From contig CAIQKV010000074.1 in assembly GCA_903872505.1 (NCBI GenBank), positions 1-64,000 on the forward strand: a DNA stretch of 64,000 nt. The letters run 5' to 3'. Under the pieces are notes generated by a model that saw nothing but the letters and a program-made list of their open reading frames with translations, was not told where the DNA came from and made no database searches. The DNA is from an uncultured Opitutia bacterium. GTDB lineage: Bacteria > Verrucomicrobiota > Verrucomicrobiia > Opitutales > Opitutaceae. Every line of letters begins with the position of its first letter. Within the stretch, counting starts at the first letter, position 1. Shown one piece after another: positions 33,919 to 41,708 of the stretch. A program made the translations under genes and the position numbers.

Positions 33919-36230
33919 GCGTCCACCGCCTCCCGCCGGAGCCCGCGCATGACCGCCGCGCTGCCGACCAGCACAAACAGGAACATCATCACCGCGATCG
34001 CCGTGGCGCGGCCCACCTGGAATTCCTGGAACATCGTCGTGACCATCAGCGTGCTCAGCGTGTGCGAGGTGGTCCCGGGCTCCTGCGAGGTCAGCAGCCA
34101 GACGAGTTCGAAGGCGTTCAGGCCGCCGATCACGATGAACACGGCGGAAATCACCATCACCTCCCAGATCAGCGGCAGCGTGATGGCGAAAAACTGCCGC
34201 CACGCCGGCGCCCCGTCCATCTCGGCCGCCTCGTACAGCTGCGGGTCGATCCCCTCCATCGCCGCGAGGTAGAGGATGAGGTTAAACCCGCAGGCCATCC
34301 AGATGTAGATGGGGATGAGCGAGCCGTAGAGGTGCGCGGGCGAGAGCCAGGGATGCGACGCGAAGGAGCGGAGCCAGTCGTTGTCGAGCAGGTTGCCCGC
34401 CGCGACGAACGCGGCGTTGGCGATGCCGCTGTGCGGCTCGTAGGCGCTCATCCAGAGCAGCGTGGCGGCGATCCCGCCGATCAAATTTGGAAACAGGAAC
34501 AGCGCGCGAAACGTTTTCGCGCCCCAGACCCCGCGGTGAATCAGGCAGGCGAAGAACAGCGACAACGGCACGACGACCAGCGCCGGCACGATCATCAGGT
34601 AGAGATTGTTGCCCAGTGCGGCCCAGAACGCGTCGCTCTCCAGCAGGAGCGACTTGAAGTTCCGCCATCCGACCCAGGTCCGCGGCCCGATGCCGTCCCA
34701 GCCGGTGAACGCGCCCACGAACGAGGCCAGCCCGGGCAGCACGACCAGTGCGCCGAACAGCACCAGCGCCGGCCCGACAAAGCCCAGCGCGAACCCCCCG
34801 CGCAGCGGGGCGAAGTAGCCGCCCTCGATGGCCGCCTCCTCCCGCGCGCTCCGCCGGCGGCGCCAGCGCCAGCCCAGCCAGAGCACCGCGGCCGTCATCG
34901 CCGCCAGCAGGCCGCCCGCAGCCCAGGGGTGGCGGACATTGACGCTGGATGGATCTGCCGCCCGGGCGCGCTCGGCCGTCACCACGGCCTCGAGTCTTTC
35001 CCCAAATTGCTGCGCTGTGATCCGCCCGGAGAACAATTGCTGCCGCGCGTCGATGAGGGTCTGCGCATAGCCCGGCGGCACCAGCATGGTCAGCGGGGCG
35101 CTGTACGTGGCCCGGGCGGCGGCGATGAGCCGCCCCGCATCGCGCATTTGCGGGGAAAACCGGTCGAGCGGCACGCCGGCCACGGCCACCGGCGAGTCGA
35201 TGGCGCGCACCGCCGCGTCCGCCCGCTCGCGGGAGGTCAGGTAGCGCAGGAAATCCACCGTGAGCCGCTCCCGCACCGGATCGCCGCTGGCGAACACGAA
35301 GAAGAAATCGCTGCCCGACTGGATCGTGCTGGGATCCGCCACGCCGTCGGCAAACACCGGCAGGTTGACCGTGCCCAGCTCGAAGCCGGGCGGAAACTTG
35401 CCCTCCATCTCGTGCACCATCCACGTGCCGGAAAAATTCATCGCACAGCGGCCCTCGAGGAAAGCCAGCTGCGCCGCGGTGTGGGTCATGCCCTCCCAGC
35501 CCGCGACCATGGATTCGTTCGTGATCCGCCGCGCGACTTCCACCGCCCGGTAAAACTGCGGGTTCGCGCGGGTGCCGGCCTGGTAGTCCAGGTAGTCGCG
35601 CCAGCCCGCGGGCCCGGTCAGGTTGTAATAGCCCGCGTTGATGATCATGTCGCCGTAGCGCATGTAGACGCCGGGCAGGCTGGCGGGCGCGATGCCGGCC
35701 CGGCGCATCTGGGCGGCGAGCGCGAAGAACTCGTCCCAGGTCCGGGGCGGGCTCCAGCCGTGGGCGCGGAACAGGCCCTTGTTGTAGAACAACACCCAGG
35801 CGGCGTTCATCAGCGGCAGGCCGTAGTGGGCCCGGCCCACCTGCCAGCTGGCGAGCGCGCCCGGGATGAACGTGTCGCCCCAGCGCGCATCGCCCTCCCA
35901 GTTCGGCCCCGCGAGGTAGGGCGTCAGGTCCAGCATCTTGCCCGCCCGGATCAGGTTCGGCCAGTAGAGCGCGGCAGTGGTGGCGTCGGGATAATCGCCG
36001 CTGAGCACGCGGACCCGGACCTTGTCCCAGATCCGCGGGTCGCCGTAGAGGTTAACCTTCACCCCGGGGCGCAGCGCCTCGAAGTGGCGCGCGCTGTCCT
36101 CGAAGAACGCCGTCCCGAAGCCGCCGGAAAAAATCGGCACGTCGATCTCCGTGACGGCGGAAAGCCGCAGCGCCGCCAGCAGGAAGGCGAGGACGCCCGG
36201 CAGGAGGCGGACGTGGGACCGGAGCGTCAT
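33915..36230 (-). CDS. Solute-binding protein fused to CUT1-type ABC permease (MalE-MalF-like fusion)
   Basis: 771 residues in one frame. Residues 1-26: signal sequence; ~27-425: family-1 extracellular solute-binding protein (TEIDVPIFSGGFGTAFFED, GLPLMNAAWVLFYNKGLF, TWDEFFALAAQMRRAG); 437-456: a hydrophobic segment that would cross the membrane, followed by the positive stretch RWRRRRSAREE; ~480-765: a MalF-like permease with six hydrophobic segments and EAA loop LYEAAEMDGAPAWRQFFAITLPL (666-688). No stop, frameshift or start-like sequence lies between the two halves. It overlaps genes on both sides by 4 bp. The solute is unknown. Confidence 0.9.
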   Translation of the reverse strand: MTLRSHVRLLPGVLAFLLAALRLSAVTEIDVPIFSGGFGTAFFEDSARHFEALRPGVKVNLYGDPRIWDKVRVRVLSGDYPDATTAALYWPNLIRAGKMLDLTPYLAGPNWEGDARWGDTFIPGALASWQVGRAHYGLPLMNAAWVLFYNKGLFRAHGWSPPRTWDEFFALAAQMRRAGIAPASLPGVYMRYGDMIINAGYYNLTGPAGWRDYLDYQAGTRANPQFYRAVEVARRITNESMVAGWEGMTHTAAQLAFLEGRCAMNFSGTWMVHEMEGKFPPGFELGTVNLPVFADGVADPSTIQSGSDFFFVFASGDPVRERLTVDFLRYLTSRERADAAVRAIDSPVAVAGVPLDRFSPQMRDAGRLIAAARATYSAPLTMLVPPGYAQTLIDARQQLFSGRITAQQFGERLEAVVTAERARAADPSSVNVRHPWAAGGLLAAMTAAVLWLGWRWRRRRSAREEAAIEGGYFAPLRGGFALGFVGPALVLFGALVVLPGLASFVGAFTGWDGIGPRTWVGWRNFKSLLLESDAFWAALGNNLYLMIVPALVVVPLSLFFACLIHRGVWGAKTFRALFLFPNLIGGIAATLLWMSAYEPHSGIANAAFVAAGNLLDNDWLRSFASHPWLSPAHLYGSLIPIYIWMACGFNLILYLAAMEGIDPQLYEAAEMDGAPAWRQFFAITLPLIWEVMVISAVFIVIGGLNAFELVWLLTSQEPGTTSHTLSTLMVTTMFQEFQVGRATAIAVMMFLFVLVGSAAVMRGLRREAVDA

Positions 36231-37441
36231 TTCGCCACGACGAGCGGAAAGCCGTTTTTCTTCAGCGCGCGGTGCAGCGCCGCGACGTGGGCGCGGTTGC
36301 GCGTCTCGATCGTGCAGACCGCGTGGACCGCGGAGACGTCGGGCCCGCTGAAGGCGCGGTCGTGCTCGATGTCCTTGATGCTCGCGCCGGCGTCGGCGAT
36401 CACGCGGGCCAGCACGGCGAGGCCGCCCGGCCGGTCGCTGATCACCGCGGTGAAGCGCGTCAGGCGGCCGTCGTTCACGAGGCCCTTCTCGATGACGCGG
36501 CTGAGGATCGCCGGGTCGATATTCCCGCCGCCCACCACGAGCACCACTTTTTTGCCGCGCAGCTGCGGCAGCCGCCCGGCCATCATCGCCGCGAGCGGCG
36601 TGGCGGCCGCGCCCTCGACGACGGTTTTTTCCAGCTCGAGCATGCGGAGGATGGCGAGCGAGATCCAATCCTCCGACACGGCCACCACCTCATCCACGTG
36701 GCGGCGGGCAAGCGCGAAGGCGTTGGCCCCCATGGTGAGCGTGGCGAGACCGTCGGCCAGCGTGGGCCGGCGCGCCACGTTGACGGGCCGGCCGGCGCGC
36801 AGCGCGGCGGCAAAGTTGCCCGTGCAGGTGCTTTCGACCGCGATGATTTTCACGCGCGGCCGCAGGGATTTCACCGCCAGGGAAAGACCGGCGATCAGGC
36901 CGCCGCCGCCCACCGGGCAGACAATCGCGTCGACGTCAGGCACCTGGCGCAGGATCTCGAGCCCGATCGTGCCCTGGCCGGCGATGATGTCGGGGGCGTC
37001 GAAGCCGTGGATGTAGGTGAGGTCTTTCTCCGCGACGAGCGCATCGGCCTGCGCACGGGCGGCGGCGAAATCCTGCCCGTGCACGAGCACCGTGGCCCCG
37101 AGCCGCTGGCAGGTGGTGATCTTGATCAGCGGCGCGTAGTCGGGCATGACCACGGTCACCGGGATGCCGAGCAGCCGCCCGTGGTAGGCCAGGCCCAGCG
37201 CGTGGTTCCCGGCGCTGGCGGCGATGACCCCGCGTTTTTTCGCGGCGGCGGGCAGCCGGAGCAGGGCGTTGCGCGCCCCGCGTTCCTTGAACGAGCCGGT
37301 GCGCTGGAAGTTGTCGAGTTTGCAGCTGATGCGCGCGCCGGTGATCTCCGAGAGGGGAATCGAGGTGGGACACGGCGAGACGATCACGCCGCCGGCGATG
37401 CGGCGGGCCGCGGCGCGGATGTCGGTCAGGGAAACGGGCAT
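36227..37441 (-). CDS. ilvA: Threonine ammonia-lyase (biodegradative type with one ACT domain)
   Basis: 404 residues. PLP lysine in FQRTGSFKERGARNAL (Lys near residue 52), the phosphate loop GGGGLIAGL at ~180-190, and a C-terminal ACT domain from ~330 (FTAVISDRPGGLAVLARVIADAGASIKDIEHDR). Removes ammonia from threonine/serine to give 2-oxobutyrate/pyruvate. The single ACT domain and ~400-residue size fit the TdcB-like/IlvA short form (biosynthetic IlvA is longer with two ACT-like repeats). Stop overlaps the ABC fusion start (ATGA), so it heads that operon; the metabolic link is unclear. Confidence 0.9.
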   Translation of the reverse strand: MPVSLTDIRAAARRIAGGVIVSPCPTSIPLSEITGARISCKLDNFQRTGSFKERGARNALLRLPAAAKKRGVIAASAGNHALGLAYHGRLLGIPVTVVMPDYAPLIKITTCQRLGATVLVHGQDFAAARAQADALVAEKDLTYIHGFDAPDIIAGQGTIGLEILRQVPDVDAIVCPVGGGGLIAGLSLAVKSLRPRVKIIAVESTCTGNFAAALRAGRPVNVARRPTLADGLATLTMGANAFALARRHVDEVVAVSEDWISLAILRMLELEKTVVEGAAATPLAAMMAGRLPQLRGKKVVLVVGGGNIDPAILSRVIEKGLVNDGRLTRFTAVISDRPGGLAVLARVIADAGASIKDIEHDRAFSGPDVSAVHAVCTIETRNRAHVAALHRALKKNGFPLVVAK

Positions 37442-37562
37442 GCGGGAGGTGTAGCCCGCCGGCCGCGGCGTGGGAACCAGAAAGATGCCGGCGGGCTTTG
37501 GAGATGCGGCGCCCCGCCGCTTTTCCCTCCTTGTCCGCGGCGCTCGCGCCGCGGCTCCATTT

Positions 37563-37997
37563 TCAGTTATTCAATTTCCCCGCCTGATACTCAGCCTTGA
37601 GTTCCTGGCGCATGGCGGCGCGCTCATCCTCGTCGAGCCGGCCGTCATGATTTTGGTCGAACCGCTGGAGGAAATACGCCTGCGCCTCGGCGCGTTCGTT
37701 CTCGTCCAGCCGGCCGTCGCCATTCCGGTCGAATCGCCTCACGATCATCGCGCGAATTTTGCTACCCGGTTTGCCCTCCGCGCGGCCGCCCCGGCCTGCC
37801 TTGAGCATGCTTTCGTGGGCGGCCTCCAGCTCATCCTCGTCAAGTTTGCCGTCATGGTTCAGATCATAGCGCCGCAGCAGTCCCGCCTCGGCGGGATCCA
37901 GCGCGGCCGGTGGCGCGGTTTTGGGCCCGTCTGCCCGGGCGGCGGCAAGGAATAGCGTTGCCGAGAGGAGGCCCAGAGGTAGAAACCTCTTTTTCAT
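37563..37997 (-). CDS. Secreted EF-hand protein
   Basis: 144 residues: signal peptide (KKRFLPLGLLSATLFLAAARA), then three canonical calcium loops: DLNHDGKLDEDE, DRNGDGRLDENE and DQNHDGRLDEDE, all with Asp at 1, 3 and 5, Gly at 6 and an acidic residue at 12. The loops are 27-50 residues apart. Function: calcium binding in the periplasm or outside the cell. The ATG at 37997 starts the signal peptide. 120 bp of GC-rich intergenic sequence separates it from ilvA. Confidence 0.85.
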   Translation of the reverse strand: MKKRFLPLGLLSATLFLAAARADGPKTAPPAALDPAEAGLLRRYDLNHDGKLDEDELEAAHESMLKAGRGGRAEGKPGSKIRAMIVRRFDRNGDGRLDENERAEAQAYFLQRFDQNHDGRLDEDERAAMRQELKAEYQAGKLNN

Positions 37998-38088
37998 GGG
38001 TGTCCGGAGCCAATTTTTGCGCGTGCTGCCATCTTCCGCCAAGACGCCGGAGGGGTGGCGCGGTTACGCATCCGCCTGATCCATCGCC

Positions 38089-38439
38089 ATGTACCAGGTC
38101 ACTTTTTCCGAGCAGAGCATGCGCGAGCTGAACCGGCTCGACACGATGGCCCAGCTCGCACTCATCGACCCGATCAGCAGCCTGAAACCGGCGGATCTCG
38201 CCCACCCGCGCGAGCCGCTCGGCCGCTTTCACCGCGGGGAACGCGAATATTACCGGCTGCGCTCCGGCGACTACCGCTTTTATTTCGAGGTGCAGGGCGA
38301 CACGCTGCACACCCATTACATCCTGCATCGGAACTCGCTTGAGGACTTTCTGTTGCGCAACAAGCTGCCGGTGTCCGAGCAGCAGCTGGTCGAGCAGAAC
38401 TCGAAATTCTGGAAATACCTGGAGAGCCTGACCAAATGA
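38089..38439 (+). CDS. RelE/ParE-like small protein (no antitoxin partner)
   Basis: 116 residues. N-terminal MYQVTFSEQSMRELNRLDTMAQLALIDPIS and GRFHRGEREYYRLRSGDYRFYFEVQGDTLHTHYILHR match the RelE/ParE superfamily fold, including the R-x-GDYR core. No antitoxin gene lies on either side, and its ATGA overlaps the start of pssA. It is therefore more likely a domesticated RelE-fold protein, possibly regulating the phospholipid gene, than a plasmid-type toxin. Confidence 0.72.
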   Translation: MYQVTFSEQSMRELNRLDTMAQLALIDPISSLKPADLAHPREPLGRFHRGEREYYRLRSGDYRFYFEVQGDTLHTHYILHRNSLEDFLLRNKLPVSEQQLVEQNSKFWKYLESLTK

Positions 38440-39320
38440 ACTTCCGTCGCCCTGACCCCGAGGATCTCTCTGCTCGCGAGGACCCCTACAATGTCACGCA
38501 GGCGAGCCGGATCTATTTCCTGCCGAACCTGATGACGGCGGGAAATCTCTTCTGTGGTTTCCTGGCGGTGATCGAGTGCATCCAGGCGCGGCTGGCGGAA
38601 ACCGTACCCACCGGCGAATACCTGAACCAATCATCAGCCCAGCATTACACTTGGGCGGTTTGGCTGATTTTTGGCGCGGCGGCTTTTGACGCGCTGGATG
38701 GCCGTCTCGCGCGAATGGGCGGCCGCGAGTCCCTGTTTGGTGCCGAGTTTGATTCGCTGGCGGATGTCGTCTCCTTCGGCATCGCCCCGGCCCTGATGAT
38801 GTTCTTCCTGATTCTCTCACCCACCCAGGGTTATGAGATTTTCCGCAGCATCGGCTGGTTCCTGGGCTTCATCTACCTGCTGTGTGCGGCAGTGCGGCTG
38901 GCGCGGTTCAACGTCATCACCAACCCGCTGCTCCACGGGTCCAAGAAGGACACCAACAAGGATTTTGTCGGCCTGCCGGTGCCGGCGGCGGCCGCCACCG
39001 TGGCATCGCTGGTGCTGTTCCTGCTCCACCTCTCTTCAATGGACAAGTCCCTGCGTCTGTGGGCCCTGGCCCTGCCCCCACTGATGCTGTTGATCGCGAT
39101 CATGATGGTCAGCACGGTCCGTTACCCGAGCGGCAAAAACCTTAATCTCCAGACCAAGGCCCGCCTGCAGTTTCTGATCGGCTTCGTTATTTTAGCGGGC
39201 TTGGTGGTGCTCTTCAAGGAGTACGCCCTGGTGTGCGGCTGCCTGGGCTACATTTTCTTCGGCCTCATCCGCCAGTGGCGCCGGCCTGCCCGGATCAAAC
39301 CCCCGGCCAATACCGTGTGA
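38436..39320 (+). CDS. pssA: CDP-diacylglycerol-serine O-phosphatidyltransferase
   Basis: 294 residues, multi-pass membrane protein. The CDP-alcohol phosphotransferase motif DALDGRLARMGGRESLFGAE continuing to FDSLAD (D-G-x2-A-R-x8-G-x3-D-x3-D) is complete. Makes phosphatidylserine from CDP-diacylglycerol and serine, for phosphatidylethanolamine. Hydrophobic helices follow at ~110-135, ~140-160, ~175-195, ~200-220 and ~235-270. Start overlaps the RelE-like gene by 4 bp. A 228-bp AT-rich gap with the dnaN promoter follows. Confidence 0.92.
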   Translation: MNFRRPDPEDLSAREDPYNVTQASRIYFLPNLMTAGNLFCGFLAVIECIQARLAETVPTGEYLNQSSAQHYTWAVWLIFGAAAFDALDGRLARMGGRESLFGAEFDSLADVVSFGIAPALMMFFLILSPTQGYEIFRSIGWFLGFIYLLCAAVRLARFNVITNPLLHGSKKDTNKDFVGLPVPAAAATVASLVLFLLHLSSMDKSLRLWALALPPLMLLIAIMMVSTVRYPSGKNLNLQTKARLQFLIGFVILAGLVVLFKEYALVCGCLGYIFFGLIRQWRRPARIKPPANTV

Positions 39321-39439
39321 ACAAGCTGCCCATGACTTGCTCGCAACTCCCCACCTGCGAATAACCCCTTGATTACCCTCCGCTCACCCTCAGTTCCTCA
39401 CCACGCCCGACCGCTTGATTTCCAGAGTCAAAACCCGGG

Positions 39440-39520
39440 GTTATTGGTGTTCCTCACCGCCTATAATAATACTGCTTTAATTACTTATTGAACCCTTATC
39501 CTATTAGACTTTGTTAGCTT
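39440..39520 (+). promoter_or_regulatory. Candidate dnaN promoter region
   Basis: The 228-bp gap before dnaN is AT-rich against GC-rich surroundings. It holds a perfect TATAAT at 39462-39467, 82 bp before the dnaN ATG, but no good -35 at 17 bp spacing; a TTGAAC at 39488-39493 is a weaker second candidate. Confidence 0.35.
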
Positions 39521-39548
39521 CTCAAAGACGGTCCCCCGTCCCGCCCTC

Positions 39549-40673
39549 ATGAAATTCAAAATCAACCGCGATCATTTCGCCAACGGCCTCGCCCAGGTGC
39601 TCAATGTGGTCGGCTCCAAGGCCACGATGCCGATCCTGAGCAATGTGCTGATCGAGGCGGAGAAGGACCAGATTTCCCTCACCACCACCAACCTCGACCT
39701 CGGGATTCGGTGCAAAATCAAGGCGGAGGTGAAGGAAAAGGGCTCCGTCACGCTGCCGGTCAAGCGCCTCGCCACCATCGTGCGCGAACTGCCCAACGTG
39801 GATGTCACGCTGGATGCGTCGCCCAACCACCAGGTGAAACTCACCTCTGGCGGGTCCAATTTCCGCATCATGGGCATCGGCCGGGAGGAGTTTCCGCCGC
39901 TGCCGGAGTTTGGGGACGAAAAAGCCTACACCCTCGAGCAGGCCGAGCTCACCGCGATGCTCAAGAGCGTCGCCTACGCGCAGTCGAGCGACGAGACGCG
40001 CTACATCCTCAACGGCGTCTATTTCAACTTCAAGGACGGCAAGCTCTCGCTGGTCGCGACCGACGGCCGCCGCCTCGCCTTGGTCTCGAAGGAAATGGAA
40101 GTCCCCGCGGCCTCGGCCGGGGCGATCATCCTGCCCGCCAAGACCGTCAACGAGCTCACCCGCCTCCTCGACAAGGGCGAGAAGCTGAAGATCAACTTCA
40201 ACGAGCGCCGCGCGGCCTTCCAGATCGCGACGGACAAGGACACCAGCGGGCTGATCGACCACGTCTACCTTTACTCGAAGGTCGTCGAGGGCAGCTACCC
40301 GAACTACAACCAGGTCATCCCCAAGGAGACGCACCAGCGCATCAAGCTCGAGCGCGAGCTTTTCCTGCAATGCGTGCACCGCGCCGCCCTGGTCTGCTCG
40401 GAGAAGTCGAATTCCGTGAAGATCAAGCTGAGCAGCAACCTGCTCGAGATCACCGCGCAGAGTCCCGACTTCGGCGAGGCGCACGAGTCGATGGCCATCG
40501 GCTACAGCGGACCGGAGCTGCAGGTCGCCTTCAACCCGACCTTCGTGATGGACCCGCTCCGCGCGCTCACCAAGGACGAGATCTTCTTCGAGCTGAAGGA
40601 CGAGGTCAGCCCGGGCGTGTTCAAGACGCTCGACAGCTTCATCTGCGTGATCATGCCCGTGCGGCTCAGTTGA
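39549..40673 (+). CDS. dnaN: DNA polymerase III beta subunit (sliding clamp)
   Basis: 374 residues in three similar clamp domains. N-terminal [37 protein letters not shown] and the C-terminal [24 protein letters not shown] with a terminal VIMPVRLS (M-P-(V/M)-R-L ending) are diagnostic. Holds polymerase III on DNA. No dnaA or recF neighbours are in the window, so this is not the usual dnaA-dnaN-recF order. Confidence 0.97.
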   Translation: MKFKINRDHFANGLAQVLNVVGSKATMPILSNVLIEAEKDQISLTTTNLDLGIRCKIKAEVKEKGSVTLPVKRLATIVRELPNVDVTLDASPNHQVKLTSGGSNFRIMGIGREEFPPLPEFGDEKAYTLEQAELTAMLKSVAYAQSSDETRYILNGVYFNFKDGKLSLVATDGRRLALVSKEMEVPAASAGAIILPAKTVNELTRLLDKGEKLKINFNERRAAFQIATDKDTSGLIDHVYLYSKVVEGSYPNYNQVIPKETHQRIKLERELFLQCVHRAALVCSEKSNSVKIKLSSNLLEITAQSPDFGEAHESMAIGYSGPELQVAFNPTFVMDPLRALTKDEIFFELKDEVSPGVFKTLDSFICVIMPVRLS

Positions 40674-40752
40674 TCTTTTCGCTTCCGCCGGCTAAGTTTC
40701 AGGCGCCCGCTACGTCCTGCCTTTTGCCGGTTCGCGCCCGGACCGCTCCGCC

Positions 40753-41631
40753 ATGGAAATGCCCTACCTGATTCTCGCTGCAATCCTGCTCTCGCTGGTC
40801 CTGGCGCAGGTCAACCAGCGGGTGCCCTCCCCGCTCCTGGCCATTGCCGACCGCTGGCTGCGCTGGCTTGTGTTTGCCTTCGGCGGGGCGCAGATCAGCC
40901 AGGACTTCGCCTGGATCGACCGGCCCTACTGGGTGCTGGTCGTGGTGTTCTTCCTGCTCTGGTTCCTCGGGGAAACCCTGCTGAACTGGCTGAGCATCCA
41001 CGCGCTCAGCGTGAGCCCGCTCCCGCTGTTTCCCCGCTACGTCGTCAACTCGGCGGGCGACGAGTGGCCGACCCAGCCCCGGCTGCTGCGGATCAAGGAC
41101 TGGCTGCGCGCGCAGGGCTTCAAACAGGCGCAGGCGCTGAAGGCCGAGATCGGCGGCGGCATCTACCTGCGGGCCTCGGTTTACCAAGACCCCGCGGCCA
41201 CCGCGCGCGTGCAGGTGACATTCATTCCGCGGTCGAACGGGACCGTGAACATCTGCTTCGCCGTCACCTCGCTCACCGCGGACGGGAACCGTTACGTGAC
41301 CGACAATCTGTTCGTGCCCTTTGCCGGCTTCTATCCCGAGCAGTGGTTTGTCGAGCGCGTGCCCCTGTGCCGCACGCTGCCGCGGCTGCTGGCGCGCCAT
41401 CGCGCGCGGCTGGCCCGCGCCGGCGAGACGGCGGTGCCCTTCACGGTCGATCCCCAGGCGGACCTCAATGACACCCAGGGCGAGCTCGACCGGCTCAACA
41501 CCGAGCTCGGTTTCCTGCACTCCCACCCGGACCGCGAGGACCGGGGCAAGATCACCCACGAGGGCTGTTACCGCGTGTGGAAGGAGCTCTGGATGCTGAA
41601 TTACTTCGGGCGCGCCGCGCGCTACGAGTAG
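40753..41631 (+). CDS. Hypothetical protein with N-terminal membrane helices
   Basis: 292 residues, not recognised. Hydrophobic segments near ~5-20 and ~55-85 (WVLVVVFFLLWFLGETLL) are followed by a soluble, mostly beta/alpha region (~95-292) with YLRASVYQDPAATARVQVTFIP and WFVERVPLCRTLPRLLARHR. No catalytic motif is evident. Start ATG at 40753 (MEMPYLIL). Same strand as dnaN, 80 bp downstream. Confidence 0.65.
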   Translation: MEMPYLILAAILLSLVLAQVNQRVPSPLLAIADRWLRWLVFAFGGAQISQDFAWIDRPYWVLVVVFFLLWFLGETLLNWLSIHALSVSPLPLFPRYVVNSAGDEWPTQPRLLRIKDWLRAQGFKQAQALKAEIGGGIYLRASVYQDPAATARVQVTFIPRSNGTVNICFAVTSLTADGNRYVTDNLFVPFAGFYPEQWFVERVPLCRTLPRLLARHRARLARAGETAVPFTVDPQADLNDTQGELDRLNTELGFLHSHPDREDRGKITHEGCYRVWKELWMLNYFGRAARYE

Positions 41632-41708
41632 GCCGCCGCCGCGGGGGCGGCGCAGAGAAGCCTCGTCTTTTTTTCCGTGGCCGGCACGCTCGCGCGAAAT
41701 CCCCGTCC

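Noticed and set aside
33894-37016. Very long open frame on the plus strand opposite the ABC/ilvA genes
   Set aside because: Antisense frames stay open in high-GC DNA; the product is Arg/Gly/Ala-rich with no domain, while the minus strand carries clear ABC and PLP enzymes.
38089-38439. Type II toxin-antitoxin system
   Set aside because: No antitoxin gene on either side; the RelE-like gene is coupled to pssA.
39321-39548. Replication origin next to dnaN
   Set aside because: Only one TTATCC-like half-site and no cluster of DnaA boxes; no dnaA nearby. AT-richness is better explained by a promoter.
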